Source: Bacteroides ilei
Lineage (GTDB): Bacteria > Bacteroidota > Bacteroidia > Bacteroidales > Bacteroidaceae
Direction: 5' to 3'
Length of the DNA: 64,000 bases
Assembly: GCF_900128495.1 (NCBI RefSeq)
Contig: NZ_LT635801.1
Coordinates: 124,001 to 188,000 of the forward strand
Made by a program: the position numbers and the translations under genes. Positions 6,856-15,175 of the stretch are shown here, in pieces. Position 1 is the first letter of the stretch. The number at the start of each line of letters is the position of its first letter. Below the pieces are notes generated by a model. The model saw nothing but the letters and a program-made list of their open reading frames with translations, did not search any database and was not told the origin of the DNA.

Positions 6856-7380
6856 CTAGCGGTCTTCGTCTGCCTCTTCTATGGAGAACCGGTTTACAGT
6901 TACACCGATGGAATATTTTACTTGCCCGTCGCTGTAGGAAACAGAACCTCCGCTTCGTATGCTCATCCTTACACTCATCCCGTCATTGGCCGTGAGAAGG
7001 TACTCTCCCGAGTGCTTCTGTTCGTTTACTGTATGCCACATGCCATTCTGTCCGTACTGGACTTCCACATAGCTTCCGTCGGTGTCATAATCCCACGAAA
7101 GAAGGTATTTTGCAGTTTCTCCCCGACTGAAGTTGAATGTGCAGGCCGATTCATCGTATGTAATGTATGAGAGAGACGTTATTTCTTCGGGATAGAAGTT
7201 CAGGACAATACGGTTTACCGTATCTCCAGGCAGTACATTGTTTATTACGTATTCCGTATAGGTTTCACCCAGGTGTTTTTTCCCGATCGGGTAATAGTCG
7301 ACGTCTTCGTTTCGGCAGGATCCGAGCCATATGGCAATGAATATCACCGCCATTATGCCATATATGTTTTTTATGCACAT
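6856..7380 (-). CDS. Small predicted lipoprotein, function unknown
   Basis: This 174-residue protein has a signal sequence with a lipobox ending in LGSC (Cys at about residue 22), followed by acidic residues (NEDVD), so it is probably an exported lipoprotein. The rest is predicted beta-rich (repeated aromatic and polar strands such as SYVEVQYGQNG and VSYSDGQVKYSIGVTV). I recognise no family. It is the first host-side gene next to the island end and is a single-gene unit divergent from the LytS/LytR pair. A weak minus-strand -7 element (TATCTTTA, 7429-7436) lies upstream. Confidence 0.75.
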   Translation of the reverse strand: MCIKNIYGIMAVIFIAIWLGSCRNEDVDYYPIGKKHLGETYTEYVINNVLPGDTVNRIVLNFYPEEITSLSYITYDESACTFNFSRGETAKYLLSWDYDTDGSYVEVQYGQNGMWHTVNEQKHSGEYLLTANDGMSVRMSIRSGGSVSYSDGQVKYSIGVTVNRFSIEEADEDR

Positions 7381-7612
7381 AGTTGTTCTGCTTTATTGTT
7401 TGGTTCTGTTTTATTCTGTTGCGTGTTGTAAAGATAGGGAGGGGGGAGTGTTCCGGAAAATGGAATCAGCCAACCCGTCTATTCTATCAGCCAACGGCCG
7501 GCAAATCAGATTTTTCAGTGGAACAGCCTGTCTCGGGAGGGGAGGTCGCAAAGGTGAAAAAAGATGAAATATCTCTGCTTGGTCTGTAAAATTGTTCCGT
7601 TCGCCGATTTTA

Positions 7613-7644
7613 ATTGCACCGGGCGGAAACGGCGTGTATTTTTG
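7613..7644 (+). promoter_or_regulatory. Bacteroides-type promoter for the lytS-lytR pair
   Basis: A TTG at 7614-7616 and a TATTTTTG -7 element (7637-7644) are separated by 20 bp, fitting the Bacteroides housekeeping promoter form (TTG-N19-21-TAnnTTTG). Transcription would begin near 7648, which excludes the upstream in-frame start and supports ATG 7673. Confidence 0.65.
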
Positions 7645-7672
7645 CAGATGTAAGCATGAATACCGCACGTCA

Positions 7673-8803
7673 ATGAAGCATTTGCAGAAGCAGTTACTTT
7701 TAGAGCAGATCATCTACGCCGCTATCTGGGTGTTGATATGGGGAACGCCGCTTGTGGGCTTCCTGCTTGACGATGACCGTCCGTCGGACGGAAGGGGATT
7801 GTGGGAGGAGGTAAGTGCTACCTGGCTTCTTGTGCTTCCCTTCTTTTTGCTGTTCCTGGTACATAACTATGTGCTGATTCCCCGACTCCTGCTCAGGAAA
7901 TACTATATCCGCTACGTCGTGTCATTGGTCTTTACGGTCGGCATTCTGTTCGTTTATCTGCCCGGATATCTGCAGGCTCTCGGTCCGCATCCCGGATTCC
8001 GGGGGCACAGGGAAATCAGAGAGGCGGAGCATAATATTCTGTATCCCGACGGAGCTCCTGCAGTACCACCTGCGGGTGCAGAGAGAAATTTGCCGCACAG
8101 TCCGATGGGGCCTCCTTTCCTGTTGATACATATTATAGTGGCTATTCTGCTGGTGGGTTTCAACCTGACCATCCGCTTTTTTCTTAAGTCGCTCCATGAC
8201 GATGAGATGCTTAAGGAACTGGAACACGGACGTCTGGAATCGGAGCTGCAGTACCTGAAGTACCAGCTTAATCCGCACTTCTTCATGAATACATTGAACA
8301 ATATCCATGCACTGGTAGACATTGATGCCGAAAAGGCGAAGCAGACCATTATCGAACTTTCGAAACTGATGAGGTATATGCTTTATGAAGCCGACAAGAA
8401 CCAGATTTCACTGGAACGTGAAATCCAGTTCCTCAGGAATTATATCGCCTTGATGAAACTGCGCTATACCGACAGGCTGGATATCCGTACGGATTTTCCG
8501 CTTGTTGTACCCGATGTGCAGGTGCCTCCCTTGCTTTTCATTTCACTTCTGGAAAATGCGTTCAAGCATGGGGTGAGCTACCGTGAGGATTCGTTTATCG
8601 ATGTGCGCATGGTACAGACCGATGACGGTATCCTCTTCGGGTGCCGTAACAGCCGGCATACCTGTACCCGCGATGTCCATCACGGTATCGGCATAGATAA
8701 TATAAGGAAAAGGCTCCGGCTTCTTTATGGTACGAACTACACGTTTGCCGTAACCGAACATGAAGATTGTTATGAAGTGTTACTTATAATCCCTCCGCTA
8801 TGA
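7673..8803 (+). CDS. LytS-type sensor histidine kinase
   Basis: This 376-residue membrane kinase has four predicted transmembrane segments in the first 180 residues (for example ATWLLVLPFFLLFLVHNYVL and LLIHIIVAILLVGF). A His_kinase domain follows, with the phospho-acceptor in LNPHFFMNTLN, and an HATPase domain with the N-box LLENAFKHG. Such kinases pair with LytTR regulators. The downstream regulator gene overlaps it by 4 bp (ATGA), so they form one operon. The open frame extends upstream to 7592, but the promoter at 7613-7644 supports ATG 7673. The signal sensed is unknown; the loop between transmembrane segments 3 and 4 is rich in Pro and His. Confidence 0.92.
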   Translation: MKHLQKQLLLEQIIYAAIWVLIWGTPLVGFLLDDDRPSDGRGLWEEVSATWLLVLPFFLLFLVHNYVLIPRLLLRKYYIRYVVSLVFTVGILFVYLPGYLQALGPHPGFRGHREIREAEHNILYPDGAPAVPPAGAERNLPHSPMGPPFLLIHIIVAILLVGFNLTIRFFLKSLHDDEMLKELEHGRLESELQYLKYQLNPHFFMNTLNNIHALVDIDAEKAKQTIIELSKLMRYMLYEADKNQISLEREIQFLRNYIALMKLRYTDRLDIRTDFPLVVPDVQVPPLLFISLLENAFKHGVSYREDSFIDVRMVQTDDGILFGCRNSRHTCTRDVHHGIGIDNIRKRLRLLYGTNYTFAVTEHEDCYEVLLIIPPL

Positions 8804-9504
8804 TGAAATGTCTGATTATCGATGATGAGCCGCTTGCCCTGACGCAGCTGGCCGGATACATTGCACGCATTCCTTTCCTTACGCTGGCCGCTTCATGCCA
8901 GGATGCGTGCCAGGCTTCCGAAACGTTGGCACATACACCTGTCGACCTGATTTTTGCCGACATCAACATGCCCGACCTGAACGGCATTGATTTTATACGC
9001 TCGCTTCCCGATCCGCCTATGGTAATCTTCACTACGGCCTATCCGGAATATGCGGTAGAAGGTTTCCGCCTCAATGCCATCGACTACCTGATGAAGCCTT
9101 TCAGCTTTGTCGATTGCCTGAAGGCTGCCGAGAAGGCCAGGCAGATGTATACGCTGACCCGTGGGGCGGACGGAGAACAGGATACGCTTTTCGTAAAGAG
9201 TGAATATAAGGTGGTACGTATTGACAAGCGGAAGATTCTGTATATAGAAGGTATGAGTGAGTATGTATGTATCTACCTCGAAGACCGTCCCAAGCCTGTC
9301 ATTACGCTGAACAGCTTGCAGAAACTGTCGGCCATGCTACCTTCCAACTTCATGCGGGTACACCGCTCGTACATTGTCAACTTGAGCAAGATAACCGAGG
9401 TTTCACGGTTCCGTATCCTGTTCGGGAAAGACGTGTACATTCCTGTCGGCGAGAACTATAAGGAGCAGTTTATGGCATATATCCAGCGGCAGGGGCTCCT
9501 TTGA
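8800..9504 (+). CDS. LytTR-family response regulator
   Basis: This 234-residue protein has an N-terminal receiver (phospho-acceptor D54 in FADINMPDLNG, acidic pair D8-D9, conserved K in MKPF) and a C-terminal LytTR DNA-binding domain (about 130-230; YIEGMSEYVCIYL, FMRVHRSYIVNLSKI). It is the cognate partner of the overlapping LytS-type kinase. The start ATG overlaps the kinase stop (ATGA); a second ATG directly follows and could be used. Target genes cannot be read from the sequence. Confidence 0.93.
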   Translation: MMKCLIIDDEPLALTQLAGYIARIPFLTLAASCQDACQASETLAHTPVDLIFADINMPDLNGIDFIRSLPDPPMVIFTTAYPEYAVEGFRLNAIDYLMKPFSFVDCLKAAEKARQMYTLTRGADGEQDTLFVKSEYKVVRIDKRKILYIEGMSEYVCIYLEDRPKPVITLNSLQKLSAMLPSNFMRVHRSYIVNLSKITEVSRFRILFGKDVYIPVGENYKEQFMAYIQRQGLL

Positions 9505-9517
9505 AAAAGGAAATCCG

Positions 9518-9525
9518 TATCTTTG
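9518..9525 (+). promoter_or_regulatory. -7 element upstream of the DUF1847 gene
   Basis: TATCTTTG matches the Bacteroides -7 consensus TAnnTTTG exactly, 42 bp before the start codon. The nearest TTTG (9500-9503) is only 14 bp away, so the -33 element is not canonical. Confidence 0.45.
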
Positions 9526-9567
9526 TGTCATTATTCTCTGTAAACATGAAAGAAAAACGGATAACTT

Positions 9568-10218
9568 ATGGAAAAGGAAAAAGAAATACATTCCTGCGTA
9601 GATTGCGGTACGCAGAACTGCAAGTATAAGGACCGTACATATCCCGATTTCTGCCTGACGGCGAACCTGAAGGACGAGGATATGGAGTGGGCGCTCGAGC
9701 GGTATGACGAAGGAGATAACCGCCGGGTGATGATAGCCAGTGCGGAAGTGGAATACGAGGGCTACTGCCAGTGGACACGTGTACAGGAGATCATGGAATT
9801 TGCACGTAAGATCCATGCGCGGCGCATCGGGATTGCCAATTGTATCGGACTGATAAACGAGGCGCGTATCTTTGCCCGTATCCTCCGGGCAAACGGGTTC
9901 GAACCGTATTCGGTGATATGCAAGGTTGCCGGCAAACCCAAGACTTCGATGGGCATCCCCGCCGAGTGTGAAAGTATCGGGGCGGCCATGTGTAACCCCA
10001 TCCTGCAGGCCCGCCTGCTGAATGAGGCGAAGACCGACCTGAATGTGGTGATCGGGCTGTGCGTAGGGCATGACAGCCTCTTCTATAAGTATGCCGAAGC
10101 CTACACCACCACGCTGGTGACCAAAGACCGTGTTACGGGGAACAATCCTGCCGCCGCACTCTATACGGCCAATTCGTATTACCGGAAAAAATTCTTTGGA
10201 GACGGGGATAAAAAATAG
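9568..10218 (+). CDS. DUF1847 family cysteine-rich protein
   Basis: This 216-residue cytoplasmic protein matches DUF1847. It has an N-terminal cysteine group (C-x2-C-x4-C and a further C near residue 29) and conserved cysteines through the body (GYCQW, IANCIG, ICKVAG, AMCNP, GLCVGHD). The spacing suggests metal or Fe-S binding, and the family has no established function. It follows the LytTR regulator by 63 bp with its own -7 element, so it may be a separate unit. A hairpin downstream separates it from the convergent GH2 gene. Confidence 0.88.
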   Translation: MEKEKEIHSCVDCGTQNCKYKDRTYPDFCLTANLKDEDMEWALERYDEGDNRRVMIASAEVEYEGYCQWTRVQEIMEFARKIHARRIGIANCIGLINEARIFARILRANGFEPYSVICKVAGKPKTSMGIPAECESIGAAMCNPILQARLLNEAKTDLNVVIGLCVGHDSLFYKYAEAYTTTLVTKDRVTGNNPAAALYTANSYYRKKFFGDGDKK

Positions 10219-10288
10219 ATCATTTTTGAACCGGAGAAAGAGCGATTTAAAAGTCTAATTGAAAGAGATGATAATCTGGTATTCTTAT

Positions 10289-10334
10289 AAAGAGCCTTAT
10301 CATAGCTTCGGAAGAGGTTTTGATAAGGCTCTTT
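10289..10334. terminator. Hairpin between convergent genes
   Basis: AAAGAGCCTTATCA (10289-10302) and TGATAAGGCTCTTT (10321-10334) are perfect 14-bp inverted copies around an 18-nt loop. It lies between the DUF1847 gene (+) and the GH2 gene (-). U-tracts on either side are short, but the stem is strong. Confidence 0.7.
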
Positions 10335-10366
10335 ATATTTGAAAAGGAATGGGGTAACCGGATAGA

Positions 10367-13231
10367 TCAGATTCCCTGCTTCAGGTCGGCAGGAGATTCT
10401 TTTGTATAAAGTTGGGTGGCTCCGGCAACTTTAGTGAAGAGCTCTTGGATCAGTTCCGGCTTGACGGTGAACCCGGGGCGGAAGCGGTCGGACGCCATAT
10501 AGTCGAGTATGGACTTTTTCAGCTGGCGTGCTACGATGCGGTTGTCCGGATCACTTTCAAGGTCCAGAGTTGTCATCACAAGTTTTCCGTTCAGCACGTT
10601 CGCTTCGAACAGGACGCCTATCTTCCGGCTGAGGAACCAGGTGTCGATACTCTGTACCAGCGGCTGGAAGTCGGCCGGGAAGTCGGTGAACTGCATGACC
10701 GGTGCGCGGTTCAACAGCTCCCACCATTGCAGATTGCTGTGGTATTCGGTAGGGAAGTCCTTGAGCAGCGGATGATACGGATTGGTGAGGATGCCGGTGG
10801 TGTGTGGCGGACGCATCTTGAACCAGGAAGTGTTCCAGAATACAGGGGTGAAATGCTGTTCTACCTCTTTGCCGTACTGTACTTTCTTTCCGGCTTCAAT
10901 CAGTACGTTGCCTCCTGCCTTCAGGATATCCAGCGCTTTTTGGTCCAGGCTGTCGGTAATGTAGGTATTGGATACGTTGAATTCCACTTCGGCCGGATAG
11001 ACCCATATATCCCAGTCGTTGACGGCGTCTGTGCCTTCAATGCGTACTTCCACATTCAGCTTTTCCGCCTTCCTGCATCCGGCCAGCGGGCAGTCTATGG
11101 TGCCGGTAGCGTTCAGGTTCCCGATGGGGATGTCGTAGGTCCCCAGTTCACCTTCGGCGTATACCTTCCCGTAGATGTCTGTAATCCGGTACGTCATCCG
11201 GGCCTTTTGCAACGCTTTCTCTCCGAAATGCGATACCTCCACATCCGCTTTGAAGCTTTCGTTATTGGTGTAGACAAACTTTTCCGTCCGGATAAGCGGT
11301 ACGGTGGGTGAGCAGAAGCGGCGCCATTGTGGAGCCGTGATATATCCTTTTTCGTCGAAGAATACATCCAGGACACCTACCAGGGCGGTGCCTTGTCCGG
11401 AGTAGTCGTTCAGGCTCAGCAGTTGGAAGCCGGCATAGTCGGGTGTTCTCAGTGTACGTTCAATCTCGTGCTTGTAGCACAGGACCTGCAGTTTGCCCGA
11501 TGCCATCATGAACTCGTGTCCCAGTTTCCCCATGTGATGCTTGTCGAGCAGGTATTCGAATATCTCGAAGTTCTTGGCCTTGTTGACCCCGGTGTACTTC
11601 TTTATTTCATTGAAGTTGGGGAATACACACCACTGTCCGGTTTCGTGCGATACGTAGGGCTCTCCCACGGTGTCGATGCGTTCACGGAAGTCGGAACAGC
11701 TTTCGGGTCTCCGGCTCTTCCAGTCGAGTCCACGTGCGCCGGCCTTTACGTGATACTGGCTTTTGGGCTGCCAGGACCATCCGCCTCCCACTGAAGCGCC
11801 GGTATACACGCGGCGGTTGTCGGCCGATTTCCAGTAATCCACGAAATCGGATACCCAGCTTACCCAGTTTCCTGCCGGTTCATTGCCGCAGGCCATCATG
11901 CAGAAGGAGGGGTGGTTACCGTATGCTTTCGACATGCGGACGGTTTCTTCCATCAGGTATTTGTCGATGAACTGTCCGTTGCCCAGACGTACCGAGTGGT
12001 TGGGCCAGCTCGGCCCTTCGGGCTGGAGGTAGAATCCCACACGGTCGGCAGCCGTGAACGCCGCTTCCGGCGGGCAGTAGGAGTGGAAGCGCATGTGGTT
12101 CAGTCCGTAGCTCTTGCAGATGCGGAATATGCGTTCCCAGCTGGCTACATCGGTGGGCGGATAGCCGGTAAGCGGAAAGTCGCAGTTCTCTACCGTGCCC
12201 CGGAGCATGATTTTCCGGCCGTTTACATAGAACCATTTCCCTTCTACGGTGAAGGTCCGCATGCCGAATTCCACCTTTTTCTCTTCCGTCATCTTCCCCG
12301 ACTTGAGGGTGGCTGTCAGCCGGTAAAGGGCCGGGTGGAACTCGTCCCACAGCTGCATGCCGCTCCCCATAGGCAGAATCATCTCGACGGTGTCACTGGC
12401 CGATGTAAGGGTGTATTCCTGGCTTACGGCAGGTACCGTGTGCCGTCTGCCTGTATTGAAGCTTTCGGCTTTCAGGGTGATTGCCGCCTTTTTGCCGGTA
12501 CCCTTCAAGGCTATCCTTACGCGGGCCTGTTGCCGGGAAGGATCGGGATAGACCTGGATATCGTCCATGTAGAGCTGCGGGCGGGCATAGAGGCACAGCT
12601 TGCCCGTAATGCCGTTCCAGTTTCCTTGCGTATGGTCGGTCACGCTGTGTGAGTCGGGGCCTACCAGTGCGCGTTCGTACCGGTTGTCTACCCTTACGGC
12701 AATGGTACACCTGCCGCTTGTTACGGCATCCGTAATGTCATATTCATGCGGGGTGTTGAGGCTGTTCTGTGATCCGATGAGTTTCCCGTTTACCCATACG
12801 CTCGTCTCGATGTGCGGGCGTTCCAGAAACAGGAAGATTCTCTGGCCTTTCCAGCCGGAAGGTATCTCCACTTGTTTCCGGTACCAGGCAACCCCCACAT
12901 AGCGTTGGTCCGGGGTCAGGAAAAACGGGAACTTCAGGTTGTCCTGGCGGCGGAAGATTTCCAGTTCCGGGTTGAAGTAATAGGAGCTGTCATAGAGGGA
13001 GGCCGTCCATTTCGTGTCCAGTGTGACGGGATCGGCCTTCAGTTTCTCGGGCATGGAGCCCGGAAGGTTGATACGGTCCTGCAATGTCCGCCCGAACCAT
13101 TTTTCGGAAATGCCCCGGTCTTCACGGTCGGTCTGGAACTGCCATTCTCCGGACAGGCCGATCTGTTTCTGGGCATACATGGAAAGCAGACAACACAGGC
13201 ATAAACCTAGTGTGTAGATGCGTTTGATCAT
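10367..13231 (-). CDS. Secreted glycoside hydrolase family 2 enzyme
   Basis: This 954-residue protein begins with a signal peptide (YTLGLCLCCLLSMYAQ), so it acts in the periplasm or at the surface. The GH2 order is readable: an N-terminal jelly-roll sugar-binding domain (about 30-220; VGVAWYRKQVEIP, WVNGKLIGSQN), an immunoglobulin-like domain, then the TIM barrel with general acid/base E451 in CGNEPAGNW and nucleophile E530 in SHETGQW. Extra C-terminal domains (about 650-954) exceed classical beta-galactosidase architecture. The substrate cannot be deduced. I chose ATG 13231 over the longer frame (13267) because the signal peptide begins there and a -7 element at 13265-13272 covers the longer start. 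No transporter pair is adjacent; the nearest susCD lies about 5 kb away. Confidence 0.9.
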   Translation of the reverse strand: MIKRIYTLGLCLCCLLSMYAQKQIGLSGEWQFQTDREDRGISEKWFGRTLQDRINLPGSMPEKLKADPVTLDTKWTASLYDSSYYFNPELEIFRRQDNLKFPFFLTPDQRYVGVAWYRKQVEIPSGWKGQRIFLFLERPHIETSVWVNGKLIGSQNSLNTPHEYDITDAVTSGRCTIAVRVDNRYERALVGPDSHSVTDHTQGNWNGITGKLCLYARPQLYMDDIQVYPDPSRQQARVRIALKGTGKKAAITLKAESFNTGRRHTVPAVSQEYTLTSASDTVEMILPMGSGMQLWDEFHPALYRLTATLKSGKMTEEKKVEFGMRTFTVEGKWFYVNGRKIMLRGTVENCDFPLTGYPPTDVASWERIFRICKSYGLNHMRFHSYCPPEAAFTAADRVGFYLQPEGPSWPNHSVRLGNGQFIDKYLMEETVRMSKAYGNHPSFCMMACGNEPAGNWVSWVSDFVDYWKSADNRRVYTGASVGGGWSWQPKSQYHVKAGARGLDWKSRRPESCSDFRERIDTVGEPYVSHETGQWCVFPNFNEIKKYTGVNKAKNFEIFEYLLDKHHMGKLGHEFMMASGKLQVLCYKHEIERTLRTPDYAGFQLLSLNDYSGQGTALVGVLDVFFDEKGYITAPQWRRFCSPTVPLIRTEKFVYTNNESFKADVEVSHFGEKALQKARMTYRITDIYGKVYAEGELGTYDIPIGNLNATGTIDCPLAGCRKAEKLNVEVRIEGTDAVNDWDIWVYPAEVEFNVSNTYITDSLDQKALDILKAGGNVLIEAGKKVQYGKEVEQHFTPVFWNTSWFKMRPPHTTGILTNPYHPLLKDFPTEYHSNLQWWELLNRAPVMQFTDFPADFQPLVQSIDTWFLSRKIGVLFEANVLNGKLVMTTLDLESDPDNRIVARQLKKSILDYMASDRFRPGFTVKPELIQELFTKVAGATQLYTKESPADLKQGI

Positions 13232-13264
13232 AGTTCTGTTTTGGATTAATATTAGATTCTCTCG

Positions 13265-13272
13265 CAAAAATA
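13265..13272 (-). promoter_or_regulatory. -7 element for the GH2 gene
   Basis: On the minus strand this reads TATTTTTG, an exact match to TAnnTTTG, 33 bp upstream of the GH2 start. No clear -33 element was found. Confidence 0.5.
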
Positions 13273-13404
13273 ATGAAAATCAGGCGCTTTTTTCTGGATA
13301 AAAAGGTTGCATGTCTGTAAATTTGTACATGGACCTATGCAGGCGATTTCCGGATGTGCTGCAAATAATCCGTTGATTATCGAACTTTTATCAGATAATT
13401 ATGT

Positions 13405-13412
13405 TATATTTG
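13405..13412 (+). promoter_or_regulatory. -7 element for the outer-membrane barrel gene
   Basis: TATATTTG matches TAnnTTTG exactly, 31 bp before the start codon. A -33 TTTG at the usual distance is not evident. Confidence 0.5.
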
Positions 13413-13443
13413 TAAAAATGCCTAATTAAAAGACTTTCTGTTT

Positions 13444-14031
13444 ATGAAAAAACTAGTATCGACTTTAACTATTCTAATCTGTCTGCTGATGGTTGCTCCG
13501 GCGGCACAGGCTCAGCTGAAGTTCGGTGTGAAGGGCGGTTTGAACGTATCTTCATTGTCTTTCAGCAAAGATGTTTTCAGCGGTGAAAACCGTACCGGTT
13601 TCTTTATCGGACCGATGGCGGAATTGACGGTTCCTCTCCTGGGACTGGGTCTCGATGCGGCTGCGTTATATAACCAGTCGGGGGCCAAGAGTGACATTTT
13701 TGACGACAAGGTCAAGTCTATCGAGATTCCGGTGAATGTAAAATGGACGTTCGGGCTGGGAAGCACTGCCGGCATTTATGTGGCGGCCGGTCCGCAGTTC
13801 GGGTTCAATGTGGGCGACGGGAGTATCGGCAACGGTAACTACCGTCTGGACATGAAGGATAAGTATACCACCTTCAATGTAGGTGCGGGCGTGAAGCTGA
13901 TACGGCATCTGCAGATAGGGGTGAACTATAACTTCGGGACCAGCAAGATGGCTAAAGGCTGGGACGAAGACAGTAACCTGATCGAGATAAAGAAGAATAC
14001 CTGGCAGATATCATTGGCGTATCTGTTCTGA
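13444..14031 (+). CDS. Small outer-membrane beta-barrel protein (porin family)
   Basis: This 195-residue protein has a classic signal peptide (LTILICLLMVAPAAQAQ, cleavage after AQA). The mature part shows alternating beta strands typical of PF13568-type barrels (LKFGVKGGLNVSSLSF, GLDAAALYNQSGA, GIYVAAGPQFGFNVG, IGVNYNFGTSKM). The C-terminus ends in a strand with terminal Phe (WQISLAYLF), the usual outer-membrane insertion signal. Length suits an eight-stranded OmpX/OmpA-like barrel. It has its own promoter and a strong terminator, so it is monocistronic. The ligand or role is unknown. Confidence 0.9.
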   Translation: MKKLVSTLTILICLLMVAPAAQAQLKFGVKGGLNVSSLSFSKDVFSGENRTGFFIGPMAELTVPLLGLGLDAAALYNQSGAKSDIFDDKVKSIEIPVNVKWTFGLGSTAGIYVAAGPQFGFNVGDGSIGNGNYRLDMKDKYTTFNVGAGVKLIRHLQIGVNYNFGTSKMAKGWDEDSNLIEIKKNTWQISLAYLF

Positions 14032-14048
14032 TTCTGATAACGGATAAA

Positions 14049-14089
14049 GGAAATCCCCGGAACTGTACCGCAGTTTCGGGGATTTTTTT
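14049..14089 (+). terminator. Intrinsic terminator of the barrel gene
   Basis: AAATCCCCG and CGGGGATTT flank an inner AACTG/CAGTT pair, followed by a T-run (14083-14089). Confidence 0.88.
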
Positions 14090-14099
14090 GTCATGCCGG

Positions 14100-15080
14100 T
14101 CAAAGGTCGCAAGGATAGGTTACGCCCCATTCCTTCCGGAGCCCGTCCATCTGTTTCATGATCCGCAGGGTTTCGGCGTGCGGCATGTACGGTGATTCCA
14201 GCCATCCGTTTTCCAGGGCTTCGATCGAGGCGTATACCTGGTATTCGTAGCCGGTGATCTGTTGCGGCGCATGGTAGACGGCCGTGATGTTATAGTCGTT
14301 GTCAATTACACGTACCGACTGCGGGCAATTGATGTTTTCCACGATAAGCTGGCCTTTGTCGCCCGAGATGACCCCCATCCGGTCACTTTTGGCATAGATG
14401 CCGGCCTGCAGCGACGCCATCTTCCCGTCTTTATAGAACAGGGTGATGTTTTCCTGTGCATCCATTCCGGTATCGGTTTTCTGGCATGCGGAGTGGGTTT
14501 CGGCTATATCGCCGCCGAAGGCCATCGCCGCAAAGTTCAAGGCATACACCCCGAGGTCGAGCAGTGCGCCTCCCGCAAGTTCCGGCTGCAGGATGCGTTC
14601 TTTTTCGGACATGGGATAACTGAGGTTGGCCGCCAGCATGTAGGGAGTACCTATCACACCGTCCTTCAGCAGCTGCTGTATCTTGAGTGAGAGCGGCATG
14701 TAGCGTGTCCAGATGGCTTCCGTGATGAACACTTTCTTTGCACGGGCGAAGTCCAGCAGTTCCTCGGCCTGGCGGGCATTTGCCGTGAAGGCCTTTTCGC
14801 ATAATACCGGCTTGCCCTGTTCCAGGCACATACGGGCGTGGCTGTAGTGGAATGAGTGCGGGGTGGCTATGTAGACCAGGTCTACCTGCGGGTCGGCAGC
14901 CAGTTCCTCGTACGAACCGTAGGCACGGCTGTACCCCCATTCCCGGGCGAACCTTTCCGCCTTCTCCTTGCTGCGTGAGGCCACGGCGTAACGTTCCACG
15001 CCTTTCATCCCTCCCAGTGTGATTGACATCTTTTCGGCTATCCAGCCGCATCCGATAATACCTATCCTGTAATTTTTCAT
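14100..15080 (-). CDS. Gfo/Idh/MocA family NAD(P)-dependent oxidoreductase
   Basis: This 326-residue cytoplasmic protein has an N-terminal Rossmann fold with dinucleotide motif GIIGCGWIA (about 6-14). The family signature follows in ATPHSFHYSHARMCLEQGKPVLCEKAF, with catalytic-type EK (about 93-98). The C-terminal alpha/beta domain begins near residue 120 (EAIWTRYMPL). The family oxidises or reduces sugars, inositols and related compounds, and the substrate here is unknown. I chose ATG 15080 because the longer frame to 15173 starts upstream of the TAGCTTTG promoter element (15113-15120) and adds residues foreign to the family. It is divergent from priA. Confidence 0.9.
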   Translation of the reverse strand: MKNYRIGIIGCGWIAEKMSITLGGMKGVERYAVASRSKEKAERFAREWGYSRAYGSYEELAADPQVDLVYIATPHSFHYSHARMCLEQGKPVLCEKAFTANARQAEELLDFARAKKVFITEAIWTRYMPLSLKIQQLLKDGVIGTPYMLAANLSYPMSEKERILQPELAGGALLDLGVYALNFAAMAFGGDIAETHSACQKTDTGMDAQENITLFYKDGKMASLQAGIYAKSDRMGVISGDKGQLIVENINCPQSVRVIDNDYNITAVYHAPQQITGYEYQVYASIEALENGWLESPYMPHAETLRIMKQMDGLRKEWGVTYPCDL

Positions 15081-15112
15081 GTTGGTAAGATTAAAATGAA
15101 TACTCTTTTCTA

Positions 15113-15120
15113 CAAAGCTA
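15113..15120 (-). promoter_or_regulatory. -7 element for the Gfo/Idh/MocA gene
   Basis: On the minus strand this reads TAGCTTTG, matching TAnnTTTG, 32 bp upstream of the start codon. A weak CTTG at 19-bp spacing may serve as the -33 element. Confidence 0.5.
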
Positions 15121-15162
15121 TAAAAGTTTGCACAACAGGCAAGCAGGTACAGGGGCTTTTTG

Positions 15163-15170
15163 TAACTTTG
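15163..15170 (+). promoter_or_regulatory. -7 element abutting the priA start codon
   Basis: TAACTTTG matches TAnnTTTG exactly and ends only 5 bp before ATG 15176. If used, the transcript would begin at or next to the start codon, giving an almost leaderless mRNA. No -33 element at 19-21 bp was found, so usage is uncertain. Confidence 0.45.
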
Positions 15171-15175
15171 CAAGG

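Noticed and set aside
10412-11311. 299-codon plus-strand open frame
   Set aside because: It is antisense to the GH2 gene and has no recognisable domain.
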